DNA from: Cupriavidus pampae
GTDB lineage: Bacteria > Pseudomonadota > Gammaproteobacteria > Burkholderiales > Burkholderiaceae
NCBI RefSeq assembly: GCF_914271485.1
Contig: NZ_CAJZAG010000011.1
Location: 186,001-250,000, forward strand
Reading direction: 5' to 3'
Length of the DNA stretch: 64,000 nt
A program made the position numbers and the translations under genes. The notes beneath the pieces are model-generated. The model was not told where the DNA came from. It saw only the letters and a list, made by a program, of their open reading frames with translations, and made no database searches. Each line of letters begins with the position of its first letter. The first letter of the stretch is position 1. Below, in pieces: positions 33,962-43,217 of the stretch.

Positions 33962-35378
33962 GGGACACCTCCGCCGCCACGGTCGCCCGCGGCTCGGTGA
34001 TGTCATCTTCGGCGAACGCCGAGATCGGCACGGGCTTGATCGGTGCCTGCCCGCGCAGCCGACCAATGCGATCGAGCGGCTTACCGCAGGCGTGCGCCAC
34101 GATCTCCGCGCCAGCCGCGCCGCACATACGGCCCTGGCAACGACCCATGCCGAGCCGGCACAGTGCCTTGACGCGATTGATCTCGTCCGCGCCAAGCGTG
34201 GCGACGGTGTCGCGGATATCGCCCGCAGTCACCGCCTCGCAGCGGCACACCAGCGTGTCATCGGACACCTGCGCGGCCCAGTCCTGCGGGAACGGGAACG
34301 CGCGCTCGATGCCAGTCCGGAACTGCTCGATGCGTGACAGTTCGGTATCGAGAGCCGCCAATCTCGCATTGTCGCGATGCACGCCACGCTGCGCGAGCAA
34401 TTGCAACGCGGCGCGCTCGCCCGCACGTTCGGCACCATCGGCACCGAGAATGCGCGCGCCATCGCCCGCTACATAGACGCCAGGTACCGAGGTCACGCCA
34501 CGATCCTGCTCCACGAGGTGCGCGCGCTGCAGCGCATCGAACACGAAGCGGCAGCCGAGCAGGTCCGCAAGCTGATGTTCGGGGCGCAAACCATAGCCGA
34601 AGCCAAGCGCGTCGCAGGCGATCGTCCGCACGTCGTCACTGCCGCGCGGTTGCCACCGCACCGCGCTTACGGAGGTCTCACCATCCACGCTCACAAGCTG
34701 AGCGCCCTGATGCACAGGCACCCCATGCGCGCGCAGCCATGCCACGTAGTACAGGCCTTTGGCCAGCACCGCGGGCAGGCGGGTCATCGCGGGCACCGCG
34801 CGCAGCTGCTCGCCCGGTGTCGCGTAATCGAGCACCGCGCGCACACGTGCGCCAGCCTTGCGATATTGATAGGCCACGAGGTATAGCAGCGGACCGCTGC
34901 CCGCAAACACCACGTCGCGACCGATCGCGCAGCCCTGGAACTTGAGCGCGATCTGCGCGCCGCCAAGCGCATAGACGCCGGGCGTGGTCCAGCCGGGCAC
35001 CGGCAGGATGCGATCGGTGGCGCCGGTGGCGAGAATCACGTCGCGCCACGCCACCTGCGTGTAGCGATTGCCGGTGGCGTGCCACAGATCCAGATGCCGC
35101 GGGCCCGCATTCCATACGAGCTGCCCTGGCAGGTAATCGACGTGCGGCAGCAAATCCTCGAACGTATCGTGGATCGCGCGCGCACGGCCGGCCTCGAAGC
35201 CATACAGCTGCGTGATAGGCCGCTCGAAACCCGGCGGCTGCTGGCGATAGATCTGTCCGCCCCAGCGTGGCGCTTCGTCGATGACGAGCGGCCGCACGCC
35301 ATGACGCACGAGCGTCTGCGCGGCGCGCACGCCGGCAGGCCCCGCACCGACGATGACCGTAGCGGGTTCGCGCGTCAT
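33954..35378 (-). CDS. FAD/NAD-dependent oxidoreductase with Bfd-like [2Fe-2S] domain, HcnB/OoxA-type subunit
   Basis: A 474-residue pyridine-nucleotide-type flavoprotein. GAGPAG at 11-16 binds FAD, VVFAGSGPLLYLV is the second dinucleotide site, and GVYVAGDGARI closes the domain. The C-terminal part has VCRCEAVTAGDI and CRLGMGRCQGRMC, four cysteines of a Bfd-like [2Fe-2S] site. ATG at 35378 overlaps the ferredoxin subunit stop by four bases. It should carry electrons from the DAO subunit to the respiratory chain. Confidence 0.9.
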   Translation of the reverse strand: MTREPATVIVGAGPAGVRAAQTLVRHGVRPLVIDEAPRWGGQIYRQQPPGFERPITQLYGFEAGRARAIHDTFEDLLPHVDYLPGQLVWNAGPRHLDLWHATGNRYTQVAWRDVILATGATDRILPVPGWTTPGVYALGGAQIALKFQGCAIGRDVVFAGSGPLLYLVAYQYRKAGARVRAVLDYATPGEQLRAVPAMTRLPAVLAKGLYYVAWLRAHGVPVHQGAQLVSVDGETSVSAVRWQPRGSDDVRTIACDALGFGYGLRPEHQLADLLGCRFVFDALQRAHLVEQDRGVTSVPGVYVAGDGARILGADGAERAGERAALQLLAQRGVHRDNARLAALDTELSRIEQFRTGIERAFPFPQDWAAQVSDDTLVCRCEAVTAGDIRDTVATLGADEINRVKALCRLGMGRCQGRMCGAAGAEIVAHACGKPLDRIGRLRGQAPIKPVPISAFAEDDITEPRATVAAEVSHG

Positions 35379-35689
35379 GCCGCCTCCACGGTTTGCGTCA
35401 CGGGTGTTCCGGGCTCCGTCATCAGGCACATGCCCGGTTGCAGCATCGTCGTGCAGGCCCGCACGCGTTCGCCGCCCGCAGTCCAGACGATGCAGTCGTG
35501 GCAGGCGCCCATCATGCAGAAACCCGCGCGCGGTGTGGCCGTGAACTCGTTGTCGCGCAGGCGGCGCCGCTGCGTCAGAATCGCGGTCAGCACGGTATCG
35601 CCCGCCAGCGCCTCGCAGCGCTCGCCATCAAGTTCGAACGCGACCACGGCGCGCTGGCGCTCCTGCAGCCGTTGCAGTTGTCCTGTCAT
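35375..35689 (-). CDS. (2Fe-2S)-binding protein, HcnA/OoxC-type subunit
   Basis: A 104-residue ferredoxin-like subunit. FCMMGACHDC gives the Cx4Cx2C core, and a fourth Cys is in VRACTTML. Such proteins are the small subunit of HcnABC and octopine/nopaline oxidase complexes. Both ends overlap neighbours by four bases, so subunit stoichiometry is probably set by coupled translation. Confidence 0.9.
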   Translation of the reverse strand: MTGQLQRLQERQRAVVAFELDGERCEALAGDTVLTAILTQRRRLRDNEFTATPRAGFCMMGACHDCIVWTAGGERVRACTTMLQPGMCLMTEPGTPVTQTVEAA

Positions 35690-36483
35690 CCCGTACGCCC
35701 CACGAGCATGCGATCGAGTCCGTAGACGCGGTCGATCATCAGCATCGCCACCGCGGTCAACGCAATCATCAGTGCCGACACCGCCGCCATCATCGGATCG
35801 ACGGATTCAGTCGCGTACATGTACATGCGCACCGGCAACGTCACCGTGGACGGCGAGGTCACGAACACCGACATCGTCACCTCGTCGAAGCTGTTGATAA
35901 ACGCCAGCATCCAGCCGCCGGTCACACCGGGCAGGATCATCGGCAGTGTGATGCGGCGGAACACGGTGGCGCGACTGGCGCCGAGCGAGATCGCCGCCTG
36001 CTCGGCGCTGGCGTCGAAGCCCGCGAGCGCGGACACCACCTGCCGCATCACGTATGGGGTGATGACCATCGCATGGGCCAGCAGCAGCCAGCCGAGGCTG
36101 CCCGCGCCGCCCACCAGCGAGAACATGCGCATCAGCGCCACACCGAGCACGAGGTGCGGAATCAGCAGCGGCGACAGCAGCAGCGCGTTGATGGCATTGC
36201 GTCCCGGAAATGCATAGCGCGTGATGGCGATGCCGGCCGGCACGGCGAGCAGGCAACTCAGTGTCGCGCTGCACGCGGCCAAACCCAGACTGATCCAGAA
36301 CGAATGGAGGAACTCGTCGTGCTCGAACAGCGTGTGGAACCAGCGCAGCGAGAACGACGTGGTCGGCAGCGTCAGCGTTTCCGCGGGGGTGAACGCCACG
36401 AGGCAGACGACCACCAGCGGTGCCAGCGTAAAGGTCACCACGAGCGCGTTAAAGATCAGGGCGAGCGGTCCGTTCTTGTTCAT
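35686..36483 (-). CDS. ABC transporter permease (PotC-like)
   Basis: A 265-residue, six-helix inner-membrane permease. The EAA loop region is EQAAISLGASRATVFRRITLP followed by MILPGVTGG (shown in two pieces, EQAAISLGASRA and TVFRRITLP). N-terminus with one helix before the core matches PotC. It pairs with the PotB-like permease 15 bases upstream. Confidence 0.92.
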   Translation of the reverse strand: MNKNGPLALIFNALVVTFTLAPLVVVCLVAFTPAETLTLPTTSFSLRWFHTLFEHDEFLHSFWISLGLAACSATLSCLLAVPAGIAITRYAFPGRNAINALLLSPLLIPHLVLGVALMRMFSLVGGAGSLGWLLLAHAMVITPYVMRQVVSALAGFDASAEQAAISLGASRATVFRRITLPMILPGVTGGWMLAFINSFDEVTMSVFVTSPSTVTLPVRMYMYATESVDPMMAAVSALMIALTAVAMLMIDRVYGLDRMLVGRTG

Positions 36484-36498
36484 CGCGATATCCCTCGT

Positions 36499-37416
36499 TT
36501 AACCCAACCGCTTGCGGTAGCGCTGCTCGAGCAGCCGGTTATAGCTGAGCATGATCAGCAGATTGGCCAGCAGCAGCACGATCGCAAGTGCGGCACCAAG
36601 CGGCCAGTTCAGCGTGTTCAGGTATTCGTCGTAGACCAGCGTCGCCACCATCTTGAGGCGACGCCCGCCGAGCAGGCCGGGAATGGCGAACGAGCTCGCG
36701 CTGAGACCGAACACGATCAGGCTGCCGGACAGGATGCCCGGCGTCATCTGCGGCAGCACGATGCGGCGCAGCGTCGTGAAGAACGAGGCATTGAGCGAGA
36801 GCGCGGCATCGGCGGCACTCGGATCAATCTTCTGCAGCGTGGTCCAGACCGGGATGATCATGAACGGCAACATCACGTGCACCAGGCCGATGACGATGGC
36901 GGTGTTCGTGTACAGCAGCTTCACTTCTTCGAAGCCGAGCGCCTGCAGCCCCTGATTCACCAGCCCGCCGTTGCCGAGCAGGATGCTCCAGCCAAACGCG
37001 CGCACCACCACCGATACCAGCAGCGGGGCCAGCACCACCACGAGCAGGATCGAGCGCCACGGATTGCGCATGCGGCTCAGGATATAGGCCTCGGGCACGC
37101 CGATCAGCACGCTCAGCAAGGTCACCACCAGCGCGATCCAGAACGTGCGCCACAGAATCGCGTAGTAGTACGGGTCCGTGACGATGGCCACGAAGTTCGA
37201 CAGCGTCACGCCATCGACCATCGTGCCGAGGTTGTGATCGAACACGCCGAACGCGAGCACGGCGGTAAGCACCAGCGGCGTCACCAGCATGACAAGGAAC
37301 AGCACCACACCGGGCGCGGTCATCAGCCACGGCGTGGCATGGCTTGCGCGCGGGGCGTCCATCGCGCCGGGTTGACCGGATGCCGCGGTGTCGGAAGCCG
37401 GAACGGTGGTGCTCAT
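36499..37416 (-). CDS. ABC transporter permease (PotB-like)
   Basis: A 305-residue permease with six hydrophobic segments and an Ala/Ser-rich N-terminal tail before the first. The EAA loop reads DAALSLNASFFTTLRRIVLP. It overlaps the upstream ATPase gene by four bases. With the PotC-like partner, the ATPase and the PotD-like receptor it makes a full importer. Confidence 0.92.
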   Translation of the reverse strand: MSTTVPASDTAASGQPGAMDAPRASHATPWLMTAPGVVLFLVMLVTPLVLTAVLAFGVFDHNLGTMVDGVTLSNFVAIVTDPYYYAILWRTFWIALVVTLLSVLIGVPEAYILSRMRNPWRSILLVVVLAPLLVSVVVRAFGWSILLGNGGLVNQGLQALGFEEVKLLYTNTAIVIGLVHVMLPFMIIPVWTTLQKIDPSAADAALSLNASFFTTLRRIVLPQMTPGILSGSLIVFGLSASSFAIPGLLGGRRLKMVATLVYDEYLNTLNWPLGAALAIVLLLANLLIMLSYNRLLEQRYRKRLG

Positions 37417-38501
37417 GCCGCCACCGCCTGCATCGCGTCCGCTGGCATGACGGCGGGCAGCACGCGCACGCTCGCGTCGTCCCAGGTGATGCCAGTGGTG
37501 GCGCCATCCGCTACCGCGACGGCGCCATCGTTGCCCGACATCGCCACGAGTTCGCCAAGCGGTGTATCGAGGCGATAGAGCCAGTGGCTCCCGAGGAAGA
37601 AGCGCTCGGCCACGCGTCCATCGACGCGTCCGGCACCGGCCGGCGTCAGACGGATCTTCTCCGGACGCAGGCTGAACAAGATGGCCGTTCCCGCCGCCAG
37701 TGTCACGGCGGGCGCGGCCAGCGGCAGCCCGGGCAGCGCGTCGAGTACCACGCCATTGGCGGCGGCACTGACTCGCCCGGGGAGCAGATTGCTCTTGCCG
37801 ACGAAAGACGATACGAATGCGTTGGAGGGCTGCTCGTACAGCGCGTAAGGCGCGTCTGCCTGCACCAGCATGCCCTGCTCCATCACCACGACGCGATCAC
37901 TGACCGACAGCGCCTCGTGCTGGTCGTGCGTCACCATGATCGTGGTGGTGCCCACCGTACGTTGAATACGGCGCAACTCGAACTGCATCTCCTCGCGCAG
38001 CTTGGCGTCGAGGTTCGACAGCGGTTCATCGAGCAGCAGTACGGGCGGCTCGATCACCAGCGCGCGCGCCAGTGCCACGCGCTGCCGCTGGCCACCGGAC
38101 AGCTCGCGCGGATAGCGCCCTTCACGGCCTTCCAGATGCACCAGCGCCAGCACACGCTTGACGCGCGCTTCCTGCTCGCTACGCGAAACCTTGCGCATCT
38201 CCAGTCCGAAGCGCACGTTTTCGGCCACCGTCATGTGCGGAAACAGCGCGTAGCTCTGGAACACGATGCCCAGCCCACGCGTGTTCGGGCGCGCATGCGT
38301 GATGTCGCGCCCGTCCAGCGTGATGCGCCCCTGCGAGACCGGCGTGAAGCCCGCGATCATCTGCAGGCAGGTCGTCTTGCCGCAGCCCGAGGGACCGAGT
38401 AGCGAAACGAATTCGCCTTGTTCCACCGACAGGTTCATCGACTTGACGACCTGGAGGTCGCCATAGAACTTGCTCACATTGCTCAGGGCTAGGAAGGACA
38501 T
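37413..38501 (-). CDS. ABC transporter ATP-binding protein (PotA-like)
   Basis: A 362-residue ATPase. Walker A GPSGCGKT (36-43), signature LSGGQRQRVALARAL, Walker B VLLLDEPLSNLDAKLR, H-loop MVTHDQHEA, and a C-terminal TOBE domain (LFSLRPEKIRL). It is the first gene of the eight-gene operon and is divergent from an IclR regulator, with the operator-like palindrome at 38615 between them. Confidence 0.94.
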   Translation of the reverse strand: MSFLALSNVSKFYGDLQVVKSMNLSVEQGEFVSLLGPSGCGKTTCLQMIAGFTPVSQGRITLDGRDITHARPNTRGLGIVFQSYALFPHMTVAENVRFGLEMRKVSRSEQEARVKRVLALVHLEGREGRYPRELSGGQRQRVALARALVIEPPVLLLDEPLSNLDAKLREEMQFELRRIQRTVGTTTIMVTHDQHEALSVSDRVVVMEQGMLVQADAPYALYEQPSNAFVSSFVGKSNLLPGRVSAAANGVVLDALPGLPLAAPAVTLAAGTAILFSLRPEKIRLTPAGAGRVDGRVAERFFLGSHWLYRLDTPLGELVAMSGNDGAVAVADGATTGITWDDASVRVLPAVMPADAMQAVAA

Positions 38502-38614
38502 GGGGGCGATTTCCTTGACGTGTCTCTATGCGTGTTCTGGTCTCGTCTTCATTTGAGCAGGAAATATTCCCGTTTGCGTGGATAATTCGAGTGAACGTGA
38601 TTTTTTTCGTTTTT

Positions 38615-38631
38615 ATTTCGATGAACGAAAT
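38615..38631. promoter_or_regulatory. IclR operator candidate
   Basis: Perfect inverted repeat ATTTCG-ATGAA-CGAAAT. It lies in the 182-base AT-rich gap between the PotA-like ATPase and the IclR gene. Size and composition fit IclR-family operators; another TTTCG half-site is at about 38605. Confidence 0.6.
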
Positions 38632-38683
38632 TAGTGCACGATTCGCACGCGTTCCAATTTCATCCACAGGAAAATCGTCACTC

Positions 38684-39499
38684 ATGGAAGACCCGCAGGA
38701 AACAGGCGTCGGCGGCGCGGCCCGCATCATGGCGGTGATGCGGGTGCTCGCGATGCACCAGGCCAGCGCATCGCGCATCAAGGATGTGGCGGAACAGGCA
38801 GGATTGACGCAAGCGACCACGCACCGCGTGCTGCAATCGCTGGTCAAGGAGGGGATGGTCGAGCAGGATGCGCGCACCAAGCGCTACCGGCTTGGCATCG
38901 AATTCTTCGTGCTGGCGGCGCAGGCCGGCAACGTCAACGGACTACGGCAGTTATGCCGACCCGTCCTGCTGCGTCTTGGTGCGCGGCTCAATGACGCGAT
39001 CTTCCTGCTGGTGCGCAGCGGCTTCGACGCGATCTGCCTGGACCGCAATGAAGGGCCCTATGCGATCCGCACGTTCACGGGTGGCGTCGGTGGGCGCGTG
39101 CCGCTGGGCGTCGGCCAGGCCGCGATGGCGATCCTCGCGTTCCTGCCCGAGGCCGAGCGAGAGGCCGTACTGCAATTCAATCTGCCGCGGCTACGCGAGT
39201 TCGGCGTGCATGACGAGGTGTCGCTGCGCAGCGAGGTGGAGGTGATCCGCGAGTGCGGCTACGCCTCGCGACGCACCGGCCTGCTCGAAGGCATGGCCGG
39301 TGTCGCGGTGCCGATTCTCGATCGCGAGGGCCGCGCGGTGGCCGCGCTGGGCGTGGGCACGCTGATCGAGCGCCTGAGCCCGGAGCGGTTGCCGATCGTG
39401 GTGGAACTGATGAAGCGCGAGGCCGCCACGGTCACGCAGCAGATCAATCCGTTCGATCCCACCTTGTGGAACCCCGCAGCGGAACTCGCGAACCGTTAG
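38684..39499 (+). CDS. IclR-family regulator
   Basis: A 271-residue regulator. The winged helix (IKDVAEQAGLTQATTHRVLQ, then SLVKEGMVEQDARTKRYRLG) is followed by the IclR effector domain (LGVGQAAMAILAFLPEAER, MAGVAVPILDREG). ATG at 38684 gives the standard length; an earlier in-frame ATG at 38621-38623 lies inside the palindrome, so it is less likely. It is divergent from the amino acid/opine dehydrogenase operon and is its probable controller. Confidence 0.9.
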   Translation: MEDPQETGVGGAARIMAVMRVLAMHQASASRIKDVAEQAGLTQATTHRVLQSLVKEGMVEQDARTKRYRLGIEFFVLAAQAGNVNGLRQLCRPVLLRLGARLNDAIFLLVRSGFDAICLDRNEGPYAIRTFTGGVGGRVPLGVGQAAMAILAFLPEAEREAVLQFNLPRLREFGVHDEVSLRSEVEVIRECGYASRRTGLLEGMAGVAVPILDREGRAVAALGVGTLIERLSPERLPIVVELMKREAATVTQQINPFDPTLWNPAAELANR

Positions 39500-39540
39500 G
39501 TCGCACGACGCTCACAAGACAATCACACGATAAGCAGCCC

Positions 39541-40344
39541 TTATGCCATCGCACGCTGTTCGTCGTCATCGAGCACCGGTCCGTCGAGCGTCACGCGCGA
39601 ATGGTCGGTGCGGAACTTCTGGATGATCGGCTTCAGTTCTTCCTTCACGTGCGTTTCGCTATAGCCGTTGAACAGATGGCCGAGCAGGCCGCGGCGCAGG
39701 TCAGAGGTGCCCATGATGTAGTCCGCGATCGGGAACGTGAGGTTCATGTTGTACTTCATCATGATGCCCATGTTGTGATGCGCGGTATGGTGACGGCGAA
39801 TCGTGTTGATAAAGGGCATGTTGCGCACGAACCAGTTGTCGTGGACGTGGCAGCAGTAGTGGAACGTCTCGTAGAGCAGGTATTGCGCGACCATCGTGAT
39901 GAACACGAAATAGCCCGCATTGGTGTTGAACAGCAGCGAGGCCAGATAGCCAAGCCCGCAACCGCCCACGCCCAGCGTGATCAGCACACGCCACGGAAAG
40001 AACACGATGCGAAACTCACGCGTGGTGTCGATGGTCGGTTCCTGGTCAGTGAAGTACTGGTGATGCTGCCGCGTGTGACGCTCGTAGATCGCGCGCAACG
40101 CAAAGACGTCGATGCGGCGATGCATGACATATCTATGCATAAACCACTCGACGAAATTACCGGCCAGAAAGACGGGCAGGATCAGCGTCCATTCCCACGT
40201 CACGCCGTGCAGTTTGCCGATCGTGTAGTACAACGCGGCGGCACCCACGCCGTAGATCACGATCACATGCAGCAGGCCATTGTAGGCCGGATGGATATCT
40301 GCCTTGTATTGCGCCCGGAACTGGCGCTGGCGTTCGGTCATCAT
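39541..40344 (-). CDS. fatty acid hydroxylase/sterol desaturase superfamily protein
   Basis: A 267-residue membrane di-iron enzyme. The histidine boxes are HRYVMHRR, HTRQHHQY, HYCCHVHDN and RRHHTAHHN. Four or so hydrophobic segments surround them. ATG at 40344 has GGAG seven bases upstream. The substrate class (lipid, carotenoid or sterol-like) is not readable. A perfect 11-base inverted repeat sits just upstream. Confidence 0.9.
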   Translation of the reverse strand: MMTERQRQFRAQYKADIHPAYNGLLHVIVIYGVGAAALYYTIGKLHGVTWEWTLILPVFLAGNFVEWFMHRYVMHRRIDVFALRAIYERHTRQHHQYFTDQEPTIDTTREFRIVFFPWRVLITLGVGGCGLGYLASLLFNTNAGYFVFITMVAQYLLYETFHYCCHVHDNWFVRNMPFINTIRRHHTAHHNMGIMMKYNMNLTFPIADYIMGTSDLRRGLLGHLFNGYSETHVKEELKPIIQKFRTDHSRVTLDGPVLDDDEQRAMA

Positions 40345-40362
40345 GTTGCGTCTCCATGCGGA

Positions 40363-40392
40363 CCAACTAATATTCACTAACATATTAGTTGG
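40363..40392. promoter_or_regulatory. operator-like inverted repeat before the hydroxylase gene
   Basis: CCAACTAATAT (40363-40373) and ATATTAGTTGG (40382-40392) form a perfect 11-base inverted repeat with 8-base spacer, 19 bases before the hydroxylase start. The length and AT core fit a TetR or MarR operator, but no such regulator gene is adjacent. Confidence 0.65.
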
Positions 40393-40413
40393 ATATAAAA
40401 AAGGTTGACGGGT

Positions 40414-40437
40414 AAAAAAGCCCCTGCGCACAGGGGC
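40414..40437 (-). terminator. rho-independent terminator of the MFS gene
   Basis: On the minus strand GCCCCTG-TGCG-CAGGGGC is followed by TTTTTT. It begins 19 bases past the MFS stop codon, so it ends the maleylacetate reductase-MFS transcript. Confidence 0.85.
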
Positions 40438-40455
40438 GTGATGAAAAACGGGTCG

Positions 40456-41835
40456 TTACTGCGAAACCTCCTCGAGCGATTTGCCACGAGTCTCCACACC
40501 GAGCACGAGCACCACGACCGCGGCCAGCGCGAACGACAGCGCGCCGAGCGTGAACACGCCGCCCTGCCCCGTCAGCGGCAACAGCACGCCAACGAGGTAC
40601 GGTCCCACCAGCGAACCGATGCGGCCAATCGATGAGGCAAAGCCCGAGCCAGTGGCACGCGAGCGCGTCGGATACAGCTCCGGCGTATAGGCATAGAGCA
40701 CCGACCACATGCCGAACATAAAAAACTGCATGCACAGCCCCGCGGCGATCAGTTGTTCCACCGGCACCTTGTTCACGGCAGCCTGTCCGTAGGCGAACGC
40801 AGCCAGTGCGCTACCGAGCAGCATCAGCGCGCTGGTCGGCTTGCGCCCCCACTTCTCGAGCAGCCATGCCGAGAAGATAAAGCCCGGAATGCCGGCCAGC
40901 GAGATGTACACCGTGTAGAGCACCGACTTGGTCACCGCATAGCCGGCCTGCTGCAATAATGCGCCGAGCCAGGTCGTCAGCCCGTAGTAGCCGAGCAGCG
41001 CGAGAAACCACACCGACCACAGCATGACGGTGCGGCGCGCATACGGGCCGCTCCACAACTCCATGAAGCGCGCCTTGCGATTCGTGACCGGCGCACGGCT
41101 GTAAGCGGCCGACACCGCCGGCAATGGTTTGCCCGAGGCGCGCTCCACGCGTTGCTCGATGCCCGCCATCACGGCATCGGCCTCGCGCGTGCGGCCCACA
41201 TCCTCGAGCCAGCGCGGCGACTCCGGCACCATCCGGCGCACCGCGAAAACGAAGATCGCTGGCACCGACAGCGCGATGAAGATGCCGCGCCAGCCAATGA
41301 CCGGCAACAGCGCGTACGTCAGCACACCTGCGGCGATAAAGCCGAGCGGCCAGAATCCTTCAAGAATCGCTACATACTTCCCGCGGCTTTTCGCGGGCAC
41401 GATCTCGGACACCATCGAGAGACCGATCGGAAACTCCATGCCCATGCCAAACCCGAGCAATACGCGATAGAGCATCAGCGTAGTGACATCCTGCGCAAAC
41501 CCGCACATCAGGCTGCCCACGCCCCAGAAGATCATGCTGATCTGGAACACCGGCTTGCGGCCGAAGCGGTCGGCCAGCAGGCCCGCGATCGCGGCGCCGA
41601 GGAACATGCCGAGAAAGCTCGAACTGGCCAGCATGCCAGTCTGCGTGGCGGTGAGCCCGAACTCCGCCTTGATCGAGCCGAGCACGAACGTCATCAGCCC
41701 AAGGTCCATCGAGTCGAAGAACCACGCGGTGGCGATGATGCCGAACAACGAGCGCTGGTATCGCGTCATCGGTAATCGTTCCAGCCGCGCCGCGATGCTC
41801 GTCTCGAGCTTGAGGGCGCCTACGGACATGTCCAT
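40456..41835 (-). CDS. MFS transporter, aromatic acid/sugar-type symporter
   Basis: A 459-residue, 12-helix transporter. FFDSMDLGLMTFVLGSIKAE, the loop GLLADRFGRKPVFQ, and VPESPRWLEDVGR in the central loop place it near NiaP/aromatic acid symporters. It lies 69 bases downstream of a maleylacetate reductase-like gene and ends at a strong terminator. Uptake of the aromatic or cyclic precursor for that enzyme is a reasonable inference. Confidence 0.92.
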   Translation of the reverse strand: MDMSVGALKLETSIAARLERLPMTRYQRSLFGIIATAWFFDSMDLGLMTFVLGSIKAEFGLTATQTGMLASSSFLGMFLGAAIAGLLADRFGRKPVFQISMIFWGVGSLMCGFAQDVTTLMLYRVLLGFGMGMEFPIGLSMVSEIVPAKSRGKYVAILEGFWPLGFIAAGVLTYALLPVIGWRGIFIALSVPAIFVFAVRRMVPESPRWLEDVGRTREADAVMAGIEQRVERASGKPLPAVSAAYSRAPVTNRKARFMELWSGPYARRTVMLWSVWFLALLGYYGLTTWLGALLQQAGYAVTKSVLYTVYISLAGIPGFIFSAWLLEKWGRKPTSALMLLGSALAAFAYGQAAVNKVPVEQLIAAGLCMQFFMFGMWSVLYAYTPELYPTRSRATGSGFASSIGRIGSLVGPYLVGVLLPLTGQGGVFTLGALSFALAAVVVLVLGVETRGKSLEEVSQ

Positions 41836-41904
41836 GCTTGTCTCCTGTTTGCAGGTGTCACGCGCTCGTTGACGGCGCGTTTGTCTTGGAAACCGATTGC
41901 GTGG

Positions 41905-43185
41905 TCAGGCCACGCGGCGTTGCGGCGCTGCCCGCGCATCGTCGAACGAAAGTCTTCCGGCCCACGCATTGCGCACGATGCGCGCATACCTTGCGTCCAC
42001 ATCGGGCACGGGAAACGCTTTGGCCAGCCGTGTCACGGCCAGCGCATCGCGCGTGAGTGTGTCGAGGTCGCCCTCCTCGATGCCGCATGCCGCGAGCGTG
42101 ATCGGCACGCCGAGCGCGCCGATCAGCTCGCGCAGCACCGCGGGCAAACGTTCGATGGCAGCGTCCGCGTCGACATCGTCCACGTCGAAGAGCCGTGCGA
42201 TCGTCAGTAGTTCATCACGCCTGACATCGCGTAGCGCATCCAGGACGTAGGGCAGCATCACGGCATTGGTGGTGCCATGCGACAGATGCGTGAGGCCGGC
42301 TACCGCATAGGCGATGCCGTGCACGGCGTTGAGCCCCGCACTGCCGTACGACAGCGCGGCGTAGACACTGGCGTGGCTCATGCCGGTACGCGCGTCGCGC
42401 ATCGCGGCGCTGCCGTCGGTAGCGTGACTGCGGCGCAGATGCCGCGCGCACAACCGGATCGATTCCCGCGCGAACAGCATCGTCAGCGCGTTGCGACCGC
42501 TATAACCGGGATCCGGATCGTCGCCGCGCTCGAACTGCGCCGCATCCATCGTCAGGTAAGACTCGACGGCATGCGTGAGCGCATCGATACCGGCATCGGC
42601 GGTGACGCGCGGCGGACAGGTGTAGGTGAACTCGGGATCGATCAGCGCGACCGCCGGCCGCAGGCGGTTGTCCATCACGGCCACCTTGGTGGCGTTGTCG
42701 GGATCGACGAGGATCGCGCCAGGTGTGGCTTCCGAGCCGGTGCCGGCCGTGGTCGGCATGGCGATCAGCGGCAGCACCGGCGTAGCGCTGTCGATCCGGC
42801 CGATAAAGGTGCGCACCGGCGCGCCGGCCGGCAGCGTCAGGCAAAGCGCCTTCGCGAGGTCGATATTGCTGCCGCCGCCGAGCGCAATCACATGGTCGAG
42901 CGGGAGGTCACCGCGCGCGTGCAGAGCCGCAGTCGCGTCGTCGCACAACGTCGTGGTCGGGTCGGGTGCGCCGCCGTCATAGACGGTCAGTGTCACCCCA
43001 TGCGCGCGGGCACCGCTTACCAGCTCTTCAACCCATGGCGTCGATAACGTGAAGAACCTGTCGGTCACGATCAGCCCGCGCTGGTACCCGAGCCGCTGCA
43101 GCAGCGCCGGCAGCCGCGTGCGCGCGCCGGCGCCCATGATCAGCCGCGCCGGGGCGCAAAAATGGACGAGGTCCTCCACGCTCAT
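41905..43185 (-). CDS. iron-containing alcohol dehydrogenase (maleylacetate reductase-like)
   Basis: A 426-residue group III dehydrogenase. Nucleotide binding is at VIALGGGSNIDLAKAL, with PTTAGTGSEATPGAI, and metal ligands in AGIDALTHAVESYL and HGIAYAVAGLTHLSHG. Relatives reduce maleylacetate or oxidise simple alcohols. ATG at 43185 follows GGAG. No ring-cleavage genes are nearby, so maleylacetate is not proven as substrate. The GntR gene is divergent, with a 17-base operator between. Confidence 0.85.
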   Translation of the reverse strand: MSVEDLVHFCAPARLIMGAGARTRLPALLQRLGYQRGLIVTDRFFTLSTPWVEELVSGARAHGVTLTVYDGGAPDPTTTLCDDATAALHARGDLPLDHVIALGGGSNIDLAKALCLTLPAGAPVRTFIGRIDSATPVLPLIAMPTTAGTGSEATPGAILVDPDNATKVAVMDNRLRPAVALIDPEFTYTCPPRVTADAGIDALTHAVESYLTMDAAQFERGDDPDPGYSGRNALTMLFARESIRLCARHLRRSHATDGSAAMRDARTGMSHASVYAALSYGSAGLNAVHGIAYAVAGLTHLSHGTTNAVMLPYVLDALRDVRRDELLTIARLFDVDDVDADAAIERLPAVLRELIGALGVPITLAACGIEEGDLDTLTRDALAVTRLAKAFPVPDVDARYARIVRNAWAGRLSFDDARAAPQRRVA

Positions 43186-43200
43186 GCTGTCTCCTGTGGG

Positions 43201-43217
43201 GTACACAAATGGTGTAC
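43201..43217. promoter_or_regulatory. GntR operator candidate
   Basis: Perfect inverted repeat GTACAC-AAATG-GTGTAC, 16 bases upstream of the iron-dependent dehydrogenase start and in the divergent gap to the GntR gene. FadR/GntR-type operators often have such GT/AC half-sites. Confidence 0.65.

Noticed and set aside
40621..43047. Long + strand frames opposite the MFS and iron-dependent dehydrogenase genes
   Set aside because: Antisense shadows with Arg/His-rich composition.
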